This document shows, piece after piece, positions 9,129-18,429 of a stretch of 64,000 nt of DNA (the stretch's first letter is position 1; every line of letters begins with the position of its first letter). Source of the DNA: Paracandidimonas soli (GTDB lineage: Bacteria; Pseudomonadota; Gammaproteobacteria; Burkholderiales; Burkholderiaceae_B); the NCBI RefSeq assembly GCF_004342005.1, contig NZ_SMBX01000001.1:310001-374000 (forward strand). The letters are read 5' to 3'. The notes beneath the pieces are model-generated. The model was not told where the DNA came from. It worked only from the letters and a program-made list of their open reading frames with translations, and made no database searches. Both the position numbers and the translations under genes were made by a program.

Positions 9129-10613
9129 ATGAGCAATATCGTTGAGCTTCTTTTGAATGATTTTTCACCAACGCAAGTGATCGTTGATCAAGCGGATGTT
9201 GCGCCGTTTTGCAGGGATTACAAAGGCTATAACGTCGGGAGCGCCCAGGCGATCATCTTTCCCGGCAGTGTCGAAGACGTGCAACGCCTGGTTTCGATCT
9301 GTCGGGCTCACTCCATCAAGATTATTCCGCAGGGCGGCAATACATCGACCAATGGAGGAGCCGTGCCGGATAATGTCGGTGATTCGATCATTGTGAACAT
9401 GTCCAGGATGAACCGTATTGTGGATCTGGACCTTGGGAACAACTCGGTTACGGTCGAGGCCGGTGTGGTGCTTGGTGACCTGAATCGTTATCTCGCTGAA
9501 AGAGGGCGATGGTTTCCTGTCAGTTTTGGCAGCGAAGATAGCTGTCAGATCGGAGGGAACGTTGCGATGAACTCGGGTGGCAACAACGTTCTGCGCTATG
9601 GCATGATGCGCGAGAATGTCCTGGGTGTGGAAGCGGTGCTGGGCAATGGCACCGTGATCAGCAACCTTCGTCCTCTTTATAAGAAATGCGTGGGCTATGA
9701 TCTGGGGCAGCTCATGATCGGATCGGAGGGAACGCTCGGCATCGTGACCAAGGCCGTCTTGAAGCTCCAGTACGCCGCTACGCAGACGGTCACTGCCTGG
9801 CTTGCGTGTGCGTCACTGGACGATGCTGTGCAGATTCTGGGTACTGTGCGCGAGCGCTTGTCCGTGCAACTGACCGCATTCGAAGTGATTTCGGCGTTTC
9901 AAAGACAGGTTCTTGCCAAGTTCAGTGAAAAACTGAAGGATCCGATTGCCAGCCCCTATGAGTGGGCAGTGCTGGTCGAGTTCCGAGATGCCTCCCCATG
10001 CTCACAACTCACGGAAGAAGTGGAAGCGACCCTTGAGGCGGTTCTGGAGCAGGGGCTTGCGTCCGATGCTATTGTCGCGGCCAATCTCGCTCAGCGAGAG
10101 CTTTTCTGGCAGCATCGTGAAGCTGTGCTGGATGCCAATAAGGCGTTTGGCTGGACGGTCGGACACGACGCTTCGGTGCCTGTCTCGCGCTTGCCGGAGT
10201 TTGCCGCCGAAGTGGGACGCAAGCTGCATGCCGCCTATCCTGATTCCCACTTCATTGCGGCTGGCCATGCGGGTGACGGCAATATCCATCTCGGTGTGCT
10301 GTTCGAGAAGTCGGCTTTTGGCTCGACCGCCGAGTTTCGAAAAGCGGCTCTTGAAGTCAACAGCATTGTTTTTGAGATCGCGGATTCGCTTGGAGGACAT
10401 TTTGCATCGGAGCATGGAATTGGCGTGCTGCACACCGAAGCCTTTTCTCGCTATATTCCTGAGGAAAATGTCGAAGCCATGGTCCAGATCAAAACCGCGC
10501 TGGATCCAGACAATGTGATGAATCCGGGGAAAATCTTCGGCATGCCGGTGCCAATGCCTCATGGCGGCAACTGTCCAGCAGGGGACGGCCTGGAAAGCGG
10601 TGCTAGAGGGTAA
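9129..10613 (+). CDS. GlcD/D2HGDH-type FAD-linked 2-hydroxyacid oxidoreductase
   Basis: A 494-residue FAD protein of the vanillyl-alcohol-oxidase superfamily. The FAD_binding_4 domain shows PQGGNTSTNGGAVP, QIGGNVAMNSGGNNVLRYG and GSEGTLGIVTKAVL. The C-terminal FAD-oxidase domain shows AGHAGDGNIHLGV, ASEHGIG and the closing LDPDNVMNPGKI. This is the pattern of D-lactate, glycolate (GlcD) and D-2-hydroxyglutarate dehydrogenases. ATG 9129 follows a GGAAGGCAGGAAAGG purine stretch; the TTG at 9111 is less likely. It is the last gene of the transaminase unit and converges with the LysR gene 23 bases away. A role in oxidising a 2-hydroxy acid such as a reduced 2-oxo acid product is inferred. Confidence 0.85.
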   Translation: MSNIVELLLNDFSPTQVIVDQADVAPFCRDYKGYNVGSAQAIIFPGSVEDVQRLVSICRAHSIKIIPQGGNTSTNGGAVPDNVGDSIIVNMSRMNRIVDLDLGNNSVTVEAGVVLGDLNRYLAERGRWFPVSFGSEDSCQIGGNVAMNSGGNNVLRYGMMRENVLGVEAVLGNGTVISNLRPLYKKCVGYDLGQLMIGSEGTLGIVTKAVLKLQYAATQTVTAWLACASLDDAVQILGTVRERLSVQLTAFEVISAFQRQVLAKFSEKLKDPIASPYEWAVLVEFRDASPCSQLTEEVEATLEAVLEQGLASDAIVAANLAQRELFWQHREAVLDANKAFGWTVGHDASVPVSRLPEFAAEVGRKLHAAYPDSHFIAAGHAGDGNIHLGVLFEKSAFGSTAEFRKAALEVNSIVFEIADSLGGHFASEHGIGVLHTEAFSRYIPEENVEAMVQIKTALDPDNVMNPGKIFGMPVPMPHGGNCPAGDGLESGARG

Positions 10614-10636
10614 TAGGATGATTGCTCAAACAGCGC

Positions 10637-11635
10637 CTATTGCTGGTGGTTGATTTCTTTTCCATTGCTTGGCGGCCTTTGGGTTTTCAAGCGTGCGTCC
10701 AGGCTTGGAGAGTTCATGCCCGGAATATATTCATTGGAAATGAAGTTGCGGCTTCTTTGCATGAATACTTCGACGACTTGACGTGGTTTCTGGGCTTTCA
10801 ACCTGGCCAGCCCGAGCAGCATAGGCCGATGAGAACCGCTGAGGCGAATGTTTATGATGCGCTTTCCGTCGAGCGCATGAGCCGTACGGGGACGAATGTT
10901 GACGATGGAGTAGCCAATATCGTTTGCAACCAGCGTGCGCAGCACTTCGGGACTCGAAGTCCGTGCCGCAATGTTGGGCGACAAGCCCGCTTGCTGAAAG
11001 ACCGACACAAAATAGTCGCGGCTGTGGGGCAGGTCCAGCAGCACCATGGGAAAAGCAGCCAACTCTGCCAGCGTGACCGCTTTCTGATGTGCTAATGGGT
11101 GCTGTTCGCTGACAATGACATAGGGCGGCAAGGATGCCAACGGCTCGAATGCAATGTCCGATTCCGAGATATTCAAATCGTAGGCAATCGCGATGTCGAT
11201 CTGGGAACATCTCAAGCGTTCGATCAGGCCCTCTTGATGGTCTTCAATCTGAGTCACCTGAACACTTGGGTAGGCGCGTCCGAAGCCTTGGCACAGTTCG
11301 GGGGCGATCAGGGCTGCCAGTGTCGTGAAGCACCCAACGCGCAAAGGACCTCGCACATTGCTTTGAGCATTGTTTGCTATGTCATAAAGCGCAAGTGATT
11401 GATCCAGCAGGTGGCGTACTTGCTTGAGAACCTCACGGCCCACAGGGGTTACCGAAAGGCCTTGCGCATGGTGGCGGACGAACAGGGAAACCGCTAGCTC
11501 GGTCTCGACATGCGCGATGGCTGCCGAAATGGACGAGGGCGAAATGTGTATTTGCTCGGCGGCCTCCGCGATGCTGCCAAATTCTCCGGCCGCTATGCAG
11601 TACTCGAGCTGACGAAGTGTGATGCGCGTTTGCAT
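10637..11635 (-). CDS. LysR-family transcriptional regulator
   Basis: A 332-residue regulator with an N-terminal LysR winged helix-turn-helix (residues 5-63: LRQLEYCIAAGEFGSIAEAAEQIHIS and following) and a periplasmic-binding-like effector domain. Some residues of the HTH differ from the common ALxFTQPAxS form: it reads IHISPSSISAAIAHVE, as in the OxyR/Cbl-like variants. It points leftwards and lies at the end of the catabolic block, convergent with the FAD oxidase gene. It is the only regulator in the block and so the likely controller of both divergent units. Its inducer cannot be read from the sequence. Confidence 0.9.
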   Translation of the reverse strand: MQTRITLRQLEYCIAAGEFGSIAEAAEQIHISPSSISAAIAHVETELAVSLFVRHHAQGLSVTPVGREVLKQVRHLLDQSLALYDIANNAQSNVRGPLRVGCFTTLAALIAPELCQGFGRAYPSVQVTQIEDHQEGLIERLRCSQIDIAIAYDLNISESDIAFEPLASLPPYVIVSEQHPLAHQKAVTLAELAAFPMVLLDLPHSRDYFVSVFQQAGLSPNIAARTSSPEVLRTLVANDIGYSIVNIRPRTAHALDGKRIINIRLSGSHRPMLLGLARLKAQKPRQVVEVFMQRSRNFISNEYIPGMNSPSLDARLKTQRPPSNGKEINHQQ

Positions 11636-11881
11636 GTTGGCACGAACCCTGTAGTGTAAATGCTCGGAGAGCCACCTCCCCGCCTATGGTTTTGGCGGTT
11701 CACGCGGTGTGGGGGGAGTTTGTCCAAATGTCGCATGCCTGGCATTGATTGCCCATCGGCAACGATACCAATTGCATTATAGTGGTCTTTGAGGCTCAAA
11801 TCGGTGCAATATTGCCGATGATCCTGTCGGAGGGCGTGTACGTGCCGTTTGTAACTTGCAGTCATGTTGCCGGCACGGCCT

Positions 11882-12631
11882 TCAGGGCGCTTCCACCTGG
11901 CGTAGCCGCTGCTGGATCGTATTGGTCCGGGATCTCAGGTACGACGTGTTGCCGTGCCGGTGGTAGTAGGACGGATTGGGCAGCATGGCGGCAAGCCGGG
12001 CGGCCTGCGCGGCGCCCAGCGATGAGGCGTCCGTCTTGAAGTAATGCCGCGCGGCGGCCTGTGCGCCGAAGACGTCCATGCCCCATTGCGCCGTATTCAG
12101 ATATAGCTCGAGAATGCGTTCTTTGCTCATGACCAGTTCGATCATGTAGGCCAGGACCATTTCCTGCCCCTTGCGCCAATAGCTGCGCGATCCCGACAGG
12201 AACAGGTTCTTGGCGAGCTGCTGGGTGATGGTCGAGCCGCCGCGCATGCGCTGGCCTCCGCGTTCCGCCTGCTTGCGGTTGTATTCCCAGGCCTTGCGTA
12301 TGGCTTCCCATTCGACGCCGCCGTGCGAAGCGAAATTGGCGTCTTCGGCGGCTATGACGGCGCGCTTCAGGTTATTGCTGATCTGGTCGTAGTCGACCCA
12401 GGCATGCTGCAGCTCGGCATCGGGGTTCTCGGCGCGCAGCGCGGACAGGGTGGAGCGCATGAAGGCGGTGCTCGATGGGTTCTGCACGCTGTACCACAGC
12501 ACGGCCAGGAACAGTCCGACCTGATAGATGAGCACGGCGGCCAGGGCCAGCAATACCGCCGCAAGCGCCACCCGGCGCTTGCGCAGCCTGGGGCGCCGTT
12601 CGCTGTCGTATTCCGCTCTGTATCCTGCCAT
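11882..12631 (-). CDS. mtgA: Monofunctional biosynthetic peptidoglycan transglycosylase
   Basis: A 249-residue GT51 glycosyltransferase that polymerises lipid II into glycan strands at the inner membrane. There is one N-terminal membrane anchor (about residues 21-45, rich in Ala, Leu and Val), then the GT51 motifs in order: AAEDANFASHGGVEW with the catalytic glutamate, GGSTITQQLAKNLFLSGSRSYWRKGQE, and MSKERILELYLN. The absence of a transpeptidase domain and the length identify MtgA. It lies 33 bases after aroE in a long minus-strand housekeeping run. Codon use is much more GC-rich than in the genes to its left, so the compositional change falls just before this gene. Confidence 0.95.
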   Translation of the reverse strand: MAGYRAEYDSERRPRLRKRRVALAAVLLALAAVLIYQVGLFLAVLWYSVQNPSSTAFMRSTLSALRAENPDAELQHAWVDYDQISNNLKRAVIAAEDANFASHGGVEWEAIRKAWEYNRKQAERGGQRMRGGSTITQQLAKNLFLSGSRSYWRKGQEMVLAYMIELVMSKERILELYLNTAQWGMDVFGAQAAARHYFKTDASSLGAAQAARLAAMLPNPSYYHRHGNTSYLRSRTNTIQQRLRQVEAP

Positions 12632-12664
12632 CGTTACTGGTCCGCCTTTGAAAAACGCATAAGC

Positions 12665-13513
12665 TCAGCCCTGCTGCCGTATGGCCTGCCGCAGTTCAGC
12701 CAGCACAGGAGCGACGTCCGGGCGCACGCCATGCCAAAGCAGGAAGCTTTCCGCCGCCTGGCCAACGAGCATGCCCAGGCCGTCCACGCAATGCGCGGCG
12801 CCTTGCCGGGCCGCCTGTTCGAGGAATGGCGTGGCCTGCGCGCTGTACATCAGGTCATAGGCCAGCGCGCCTGGGGCATAGCATCCTGCCGGCAGTTCGG
12901 GTGGCACGCCCTGCAGGCTGCTGGCTGAGGCATTGATGACAGCGTCCCAGCCGGTTCCGGCGTCGGACATGCCGCCAGCGGACAGTTGTTGCCCGGGGGC
13001 GGCCGTGTCGGTGAATTGCGCGCACAGGGTTTCGGCCCTGGACTGCGTGCGGTTGATGATGTGTATGGCCTGGCAGCCCGCCAGCAGCAGCGGGCCGATG
13101 ATGCCCTTGGCCGCTCCGCCCGCTCCGATGATCAGCAGGCGCTTTCCGGCCAGGCCGAAGCCCGATTGCGCGATATCGGCGACCAGGCCCACGCCGTCGG
13201 TATTGCAGCCGTGGATCTCGTCGTCGCGCACGATCAGCGTATTGACGGCCTGCGCCTGCCGCGCGCGCGCGCTCAGGCGGTCCTGTGCCAGCGCGTAGGC
13301 CTGCTCCTTGAACGGCACGGTCACATTCAGCCCTCGGCCGCCTTGCGCGATGAAATGCTCGACGCTTTGCGCGAAGCCGTCGAGGGGGGCTTCCAGGCGC
13401 GTGTATTCCAGCGCGATGCCGGTCTGCTCGGCGAAGCGGGCGTGGATCCACGGCGAGCGGCTGTGCTTGACGGGGTTGCCGATGACGGCGTAGCGGGGAA
13501 TGGAAGAAGTCAT
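12665..13513 (-). CDS. aroE: Shikimate dehydrogenase (NADP+)
   Basis: A 282-residue enzyme reducing 3-dehydroshikimate to shikimate with NADPH in aromatic amino acid synthesis. The motifs are clear: AVIGNPVKHSRSPWIHARFAEQ at the shikimate site, GLNVTVPFKE with the catalytic lysine, NTDGVGLV, and the GAGGAAKG nucleotide-binding loop. The start at 13513 overlaps the end of the TonB-like gene by four bases. Confidence 0.97.
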   Translation of the reverse strand: MTSSIPRYAVIGNPVKHSRSPWIHARFAEQTGIALEYTRLEAPLDGFAQSVEHFIAQGGRGLNVTVPFKEQAYALAQDRLSARARQAQAVNTLIVRDDEIHGCNTDGVGLVADIAQSGFGLAGKRLLIIGAGGAAKGIIGPLLLAGCQAIHIINRTQSRAETLCAQFTDTAAPGQQLSAGGMSDAGTGWDAVINASASSLQGVPPELPAGCYAPGALAYDLMYSAQATPFLEQAARQGAAHCVDGLGMLVGQAAESFLLWHGVRPDVAPVLAELRQAIRQQG

Positions 13514-14400
13514 TGTGTCGTGTCCAGGCGGTTCTCGACGAAATGCCAGGTGCGGGTGATGGCCAGTATGTCAGTCTGTTCGGCAACGGATGCAGGCAGC
13601 GGCGGGAATGGAGCGGCCAGTTGCACGATGCGCTGCGCGGCCAGGTTCAGGATGGCGTGCTCCGAGGGGCGGTCGATTTCCACGCGATCCAGGGCGCCGT
13701 CCTTGCGGATGTGCACGGTCAGTTGCAGGCTGCCGTAGATCTGGCCCCTGGCCTGTTCGGGATAATGTTGCGTGCCCAACTGTTCGATGGACTGGCGCCA
13801 GTTCTCCACGTACTGGGCATGGTCGGCGCGAGCAGCGGCAGGGCCGGTGAACTGACGGCGGGGCTGCGCGTTGTATTGCTCGATGCGCTCCTTGATCGCG
13901 GCGATGCGCGCATTCAGGATCAGGCTTTCCTGGTTCCTGAGGTCGGTTCCGGCATCCCGGGACTGCGAGAACAGGTCGGGCTGCTTGCGTTCCGGACGTA
14001 CCTGCGCGGCGCTTTCCAGCAGTTGCGTATATAGGCGCGCCTGTTCGGCTTCCAGTTGCTCCTGCCGCCGGCGCATGGCGGCCAGCACCATTTCATCCGG
14101 TGTTTGCGTGGCCGTGCGCGGCAGCGGGGTGGCCGCCACGCCGGTGCGGTCCTCGCCTCCGCCGTCGATCTGTTGCTGGGCCAGGACCGTGGGGGAGACG
14201 GGCGCGGTTTCCGTATGCGCATTGACCAGTGTGACTTCCAGCGATTCCTGCCTCGCGGGCGCGGGCCGGGAAGGCGCGCCCAGGTGAACCGTCAGCGCCA
14301 GCGCGTGCAGCGCCGCCGAGACCAGCAGCGCGATGCGCAGGTAGTCGTTGCGGGGCGTCAGCCAGGCGGATGGCAGCAGCAGGGTGCGCAAGTGGATCAT
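13510..14400 (-). CDS. TonB-family energy transducer-like protein
   Basis: A 296-residue inner-membrane protein if started at the ATG at 14400; a TTG at 14415 is possible. One transmembrane helix lies near residues 22-40 (LLVSAALHALALTVHLG), with an SxxxH pattern typical of TonB-type anchors. It is followed by a proline/glutamine-rich periplasmic linker with coiled-coil character (REQLEAEQARLYTQ region) and a C-terminal TonB-like domain with the GSLQLTVHIRKDGALDRVEIDRPS and LAAPFPPLP motifs. It probably links the proton motive force to outer-membrane receptors or acts as a structural homologue. No exbB or exbD is adjacent. Confidence 0.8.
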   Translation of the reverse strand: MIHLRTLLLPSAWLTPRNDYLRIALLVSAALHALALTVHLGAPSRPAPARQESLEVTLVNAHTETAPVSPTVLAQQQIDGGGEDRTGVAATPLPRTATQTPDEMVLAAMRRRQEQLEAEQARLYTQLLESAAQVRPERKQPDLFSQSRDAGTDLRNQESLILNARIAAIKERIEQYNAQPRRQFTGPAAARADHAQYVENWRQSIEQLGTQHYPEQARGQIYGSLQLTVHIRKDGALDRVEIDRPSEHAILNLAAQRIVQLAAPFPPLPASVAEQTDILAITRTWHFVENRLDTTQ

Positions 14401-14439
14401 GGGCGGAGCGCTCAAAGGGCTTTGGGATGTCGACTGACC

Positions 14440-16326
14440 TCAGGTCACGGTTTCACGATAACTGCATTCCAGTTCCAGCGCCAGCTCGTCATAGCCCCGG
14501 ATATCCAGCGTGACGAGCTGGCCGCGTTCCAGCTCGGGCATGCCGCCCACGCGCACGACCAGCGGCGCGCATTCCAGGCGCACCAGGTCTTCGCGCAGCA
14601 CGCATGCCTGTACGGTTTGCAGGCCCTGCTGCTGCAGCCAGCGCAGGCACCAGAAGCGTTCGATGGCGGACTGGTACTCGCCGACGGCCGCGTATTGGGC
14701 GTCGAAGGCGCCGATGATGGCGTATAGGTCCGCATCCTTGGGCTTGAACGGCGCGACCAGGCGGGCGGAGACGCCATGCTCGGCGGCGGCCAGCAACTGC
14801 CATTGATTGACCAAGTCGACATAGCGGCGCAGCGGCGAAGTGGACCAGGCGTAATAGGGCACGCCGATGGCTTCGTGAGGCAGCGCCTGCGTCGACATGC
14901 GCACCCGTCCGGCCTGCTGCGAGCGGTAGATGCCCGGCACGCCATGCTGCGCCAGCAGGCCGCCCCACAGGTTGTTGGCCATGATCATGTATTCCGAGAC
15001 CAGCCTGTCCAGCGGCGCATCGCGGCGCCGGGGGATCAGGCGCACGGGCGTGTCCGGATCATCGGTGGGACCATCCAGCTTGATGCTGTACTCGACGCGG
15101 TTGCTGCCTTCGGGCTTGCCGCGCACATCCTCGCGCTGCTTCGACAGGATGCGGGCGTATTTCCACAGGGGGCGCAGCCAGGCCGCGTAGGGAAGGTCGG
15201 AGCTGTCGTCTTCCAGAGCGGCCTCGGTGACGGCTTCGTCCAGCAGGTCATGGCGCAGGTTTTCCCGGACGGCGATGCGCTCCAGGCGCGTTTCAGTGGA
15301 GAGTTGCTCGCCGGTGGCAAGGTTGGCCGTCACGTAAAGCGACAGGGCGGGACGGGGCTCGCCGGCGACCAGCGTGAACGACTGGATGAGCTCGTCCGGC
15401 AGCATGGGGATTTTCTGGCCGGGCAGGTAGATGGTGGTCATGCGCTGGCGGGCGACGGCATCCAGGGCGGACTCACGGTCGATGGCCAGGCCGGGCACGG
15501 CAATGTGGACGCCGACCCGTATCGTATCGGCATCGATCTGCGCGACGGAAATGGCGTCGTCGATCTCCGTCGTGGACGAGTCGTCCAGCGAATAGGGCTG
15601 TGCATCGGACAAAGGCAGATCGTTCCAGCCGGGGCTGCCGAGCTCGGCAGGCGCATGCTGCGTGCCCTTGGGGAAGTTCTGGCTCAGGAAGCGGTAGTGA
15701 TGCAGCGCGAGCGGGCCAGGCCATACGCCCAGCTTGAGCAGCAACTGCTCGGGGCTGGTGCCGAGCTGCGCGACGGCGGCATCGAACGCCTTCCATTGCA
15801 GCGTGTTCTTGTCCGGCCGGGTCAGGAACGATGGCGCGACGCCGGCGATTTCCTCGGGCAGTTCGCCATTGACCATCTGCTGCGTCCAGGCCTCCTGCTG
15901 TTCGGCCTGCCGTTTCTTCTTCTCGATCGCGGCCAGGGCGGCTTCGAGAATATCCGGCGGCGCCGGGCGGTACTTGCCTTTTCCGCGCCGGTGGAAGTAG
16001 GCGGGCGCGCCGCCCAGGGCCAGCACCAGCGCGGTCTTTTCCACGGCGGATGGCGTGTGCCCGAAGTATTCTTCGCCGAGTTCGGCGACATCGAATTCTT
16101 CCTGCGGAGCGCATTCCCACAGGAAAGGGATGTCCAGCGTTTCGGCCAGCGCGTTCGCCTGTTCCAGCAGTTGCGAGGCTGCGGGCTGTTCGAACCGGAA
16201 CAGCACGTTGGCCTTCTTGATCTTGCTGCGTTTTCCGGACGCCGATTCGACCTGCAGTGTCGAGTCGCTTTCGGAGAACAGGGTTTCGGCTTTCAGCGTG
16301 CCATTGTCTTCGTAAAGAACGTGCAT
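14440..16326 (-). CDS. RNase II/RNB-domain exoribonuclease
   Basis: A 628-residue protein with an N-terminal RNA-binding/helical half and an RNB catalytic domain. The catalytic segment reads DDSSTTEIDDAI, so the second acidic position of the usual D-x5-D-x-D-D cluster is glutamate, a conservative change. The arginine-rich RMSTQALPHEAIGVPYYAWSTSPLRRYVD segment, conserved in the RNase II/RNase R family, is also present. It degrades RNA 3' to 5'. An S1-like C-terminus appears reduced. The family is commonly annotated as VacB/RNase II in Bordetella-like genomes. Confidence 0.88.
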   Translation of the reverse strand: MHVLYEDNGTLKAETLFSESDSTLQVESASGKRSKIKKANVLFRFEQPAASQLLEQANALAETLDIPFLWECAPQEEFDVAELGEEYFGHTPSAVEKTALVLALGGAPAYFHRRGKGKYRPAPPDILEAALAAIEKKKRQAEQQEAWTQQMVNGELPEEIAGVAPSFLTRPDKNTLQWKAFDAAVAQLGTSPEQLLLKLGVWPGPLALHHYRFLSQNFPKGTQHAPAELGSPGWNDLPLSDAQPYSLDDSSTTEIDDAISVAQIDADTIRVGVHIAVPGLAIDRESALDAVARQRMTTIYLPGQKIPMLPDELIQSFTLVAGEPRPALSLYVTANLATGEQLSTETRLERIAVRENLRHDLLDEAVTEAALEDDSSDLPYAAWLRPLWKYARILSKQREDVRGKPEGSNRVEYSIKLDGPTDDPDTPVRLIPRRRDAPLDRLVSEYMIMANNLWGGLLAQHGVPGIYRSQQAGRVRMSTQALPHEAIGVPYYAWSTSPLRRYVDLVNQWQLLAAAEHGVSARLVAPFKPKDADLYAIIGAFDAQYAAVGEYQSAIERFWCLRWLQQQGLQTVQACVLREDLVRLECAPLVVRVGGMPELERGQLVTLDIRGYDELALELECSYRETVT

Positions 16327-16363
16327 GTTATTCCATCTAGGTGCGCGGCAGGTTGCGCGGAAA

Positions 16364-16966
16364 TCAGGAGGTGGGGCCGGGCGTCAGCGCGAACTCCAGG
16401 ACCTGCGGCATGTATTGCGCAAAGTCCGAAATCCCGTGGTCGCTGCCTTCCAGCAGCAGGGTATGGCCACCCTCATACCATTGCGTCATTTCACGCCAGT
16501 CCAGCACTTCGTCTCCCTTGGAGGCAAGCAGGAAGCAGCGCTGCGGGTCAGAGGGAGGAGGCGGTTGCATGGCGGCCAGCTCGGCTACGTATTCCGGCAG
16601 GAAGTGGAAGGGAGCGTCGGAATGGTATTGCGTGTGCGTGCCGACCTGGGTGGCCAGGTCGCGCGCCGCATGGACGGCGGGATTGAGCAGTACGCTGCGG
16701 CAGCCGTGGCGCCCGGCCAGCACGGCGGCATAGTAGCCGCCCAGGGAGGAGCCGATGACAACCAGGTCATGGGCCGGACTCAGCCCGCGCACGGTGGTTT
16801 CCCGCTGGATGATGTCTTCGGCCAGGGCCATGGCCTGCGCCGGGCTGGCCGGCAATTGCGGGCAGAACCATTCGTGCGCCATGCCGCGGCGCTGCATTTC
16901 CTCGGCCAGCAGCCTGGCTTTGAAAGAGTCGGGCGACGATCGGAAACCATGCAGATACAGAATCAT
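16364..16966 (-). CDS. yqiA: YqiA/YcfP-family alpha/beta-hydrolase (esterase)
   Basis: A 200-residue small alpha/beta-hydrolase. It starts with MILYLHGFRSSPDSFKA, has the nucleophile elbow IGSSLGGYYA (GxSxG), the DEVLDW acid segment and the GSDHGISDF histidine, a complete catalytic triad in the order and spacing of YqiA. The physiological substrate of the family is not firmly known. Its start overlaps the mpl stop by four bases, so the genes are translationally coupled. Confidence 0.88.
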   Translation of the reverse strand: MILYLHGFRSSPDSFKARLLAEEMQRRGMAHEWFCPQLPASPAQAMALAEDIIQRETTVRGLSPAHDLVVIGSSLGGYYAAVLAGRHGCRSVLLNPAVHAARDLATQVGTHTQYHSDAPFHFLPEYVAELAAMQPPPPSDPQRCFLLASKGDEVLDWREMTQWYEGGHTLLLEGSDHGISDFAQYMPQVLEFALTPGPTS

Positions 16967-18348
16967 GATGGCGTATCCTGCAACTGGTCCAGCAGCTTCT
17001 GGTGGATGCCGCCGAAACTGCCGTTGCTCATGACGATGATGGTGTCTCCGCTGCGGGCGCGGCCCGCCACGTCGGCGACCAGCGCCGAAAGCTCATGATG
17101 GACATGAGCGCGGCCTCCAAGCGGAGAGAGCACCTCTTCCGGATTCCAGCCCAGCGCATGCTTGCCGCTGGTTTCACCATAGCAGAACACCAGATCCGCC
17201 TGTTCCAGCGAGGGCGCCAGGCGGGCCGCCATGGCGCCGAGCTTCATGGTGTTGGAGCGGGGCTCGATGACGGCGATGATGCGGCGCTCGCTTCCCAGCC
17301 GTTTGCGCGCGCCTTCCAGCGTGGTGGCGATCGCAGTCGGGTGGTGTGCGAAATCGTCGTAGACGTCGATCTGGCGCACGCTGCCGCGCAATTCCATGCG
17401 CCGCTTCACGCCCGAAAACCGGTTCAGCGCAGCGATGGCATCAGCAGGCGTCACGCCCGCGTGGCTGGCTGCGGCGATGGCGGCCAGGGCGTTGTTGCGG
17501 TTGTGCTCGCCGGACAGCGGCCATTGCACGATACCGGCGGCCTCTCCCTTGTGCAGGACGCGAAAACGCGAAGCGGACGGCGACTCCTCCAAGGGCTGCG
17601 CCGCCCAGTCTCCTGTACTGCCGAAGGTATCCACAGGCGTCCAGCAGCCGCGCTCCAGCACACGGTCCAGCGCATCGCACTGCTGGGGACGGACCAGGCG
17701 TCCGGTGGACGGGACGGTGCGCACCAGATGATGGAACTGGGTCTCTATGGCGGCCAGGTCGGGGAATATGTCGGCGTGGTCGTATTCCAGATTGTTCAGG
17801 ATGGCGGTGCGGGGGCGGTAGTGCACGAATTTCGAACGCTTGTCGAAGAACGCGGTGTCGTATTCATCGGCCTCGATCACGAACAGGCGGCTGTCCGGCG
17901 AGTAGCGGGCGGATACCTTCAGGTCGCCGGCAATGCCGCCGACCAGGAAATTGGGAGCGAGACCGGCGGATTCCAGTATCCAGGCCAGCATGGCGCTGGT
18001 CGTGGTCTTGCCGTGCGTGCCGGCGACGGCCAGCACATGCTGGTCCTGCAGGATGTTCTGGCCCAGCCACTGCGGCCCGGATATATAGGGCAGGCCCTGG
18101 TCCAGGATGGCCTCCATCAGCGGATTGCCGCGCGAGACCACGTTGCCGATGATGAACAGATCGGGCTTCAGGCTGGTCTGGCTGGCGTCGAAGCCTTCGG
18201 TCAGGACGATACCCTGTTCTTCGAGCTGCGTGCTCATGGGAGGATAGACGCCGGCGTCGCAGCCGGTGACGGTATGTCCCGCGGATCGGGCGATCAGCGC
18301 CAGTCCGCCCATGAAAGTGCCGCAGATGCCGAGAATGTGTACGTGCAT
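16963..18348 (-). CDS. mpl: UDP-N-acetylmuramate:L-alanyl-gamma-D-glutamyl-meso-diaminopimelate ligase
   Basis: A 461-residue Mur-ligase-family enzyme that reattaches recycled murein tripeptide to UDP-MurNAc. It opens with HILGICGTFMGGLA, the form diagnostic of Mpl rather than MurC, followed by the ATP loop VAGTHGKTTTSAM, YDTAFFDKRSKFVHYRP, LEYDHADIFPD and YDDFAHHPTAI. The start at 18348 has an AAGGAG site seven bases upstream, which rejects the longer open frame. Confidence 0.95.
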   Translation of the reverse strand: MHVHILGICGTFMGGLALIARSAGHTVTGCDAGVYPPMSTQLEEQGIVLTEGFDASQTSLKPDLFIIGNVVSRGNPLMEAILDQGLPYISGPQWLGQNILQDQHVLAVAGTHGKTTTSAMLAWILESAGLAPNFLVGGIAGDLKVSARYSPDSRLFVIEADEYDTAFFDKRSKFVHYRPRTAILNNLEYDHADIFPDLAAIETQFHHLVRTVPSTGRLVRPQQCDALDRVLERGCWTPVDTFGSTGDWAAQPLEESPSASRFRVLHKGEAAGIVQWPLSGEHNRNNALAAIAAASHAGVTPADAIAALNRFSGVKRRMELRGSVRQIDVYDDFAHHPTAIATTLEGARKRLGSERRIIAVIEPRSNTMKLGAMAARLAPSLEQADLVFCYGETSGKHALGWNPEEVLSPLGGRAHVHHELSALVADVAGRARSGDTIIVMSNGSFGGIHQKLLDQLQDTPS

Positions 18349-18429
18349 GGAATCGCTCCTTGGGGACGACATTGTAGCCAAGCACGGCGGCGGGCTGCGC
18401 GGCGCGGCCCGCCGTGGTCTGCGAGGGGA

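Noticed and set aside
14776-16686. Plus-strand open frame of 636 codons opposite the RNase II gene
   Set aside because: Composition is that of an antisense frame, and the minus-strand gene has catalytic motifs.
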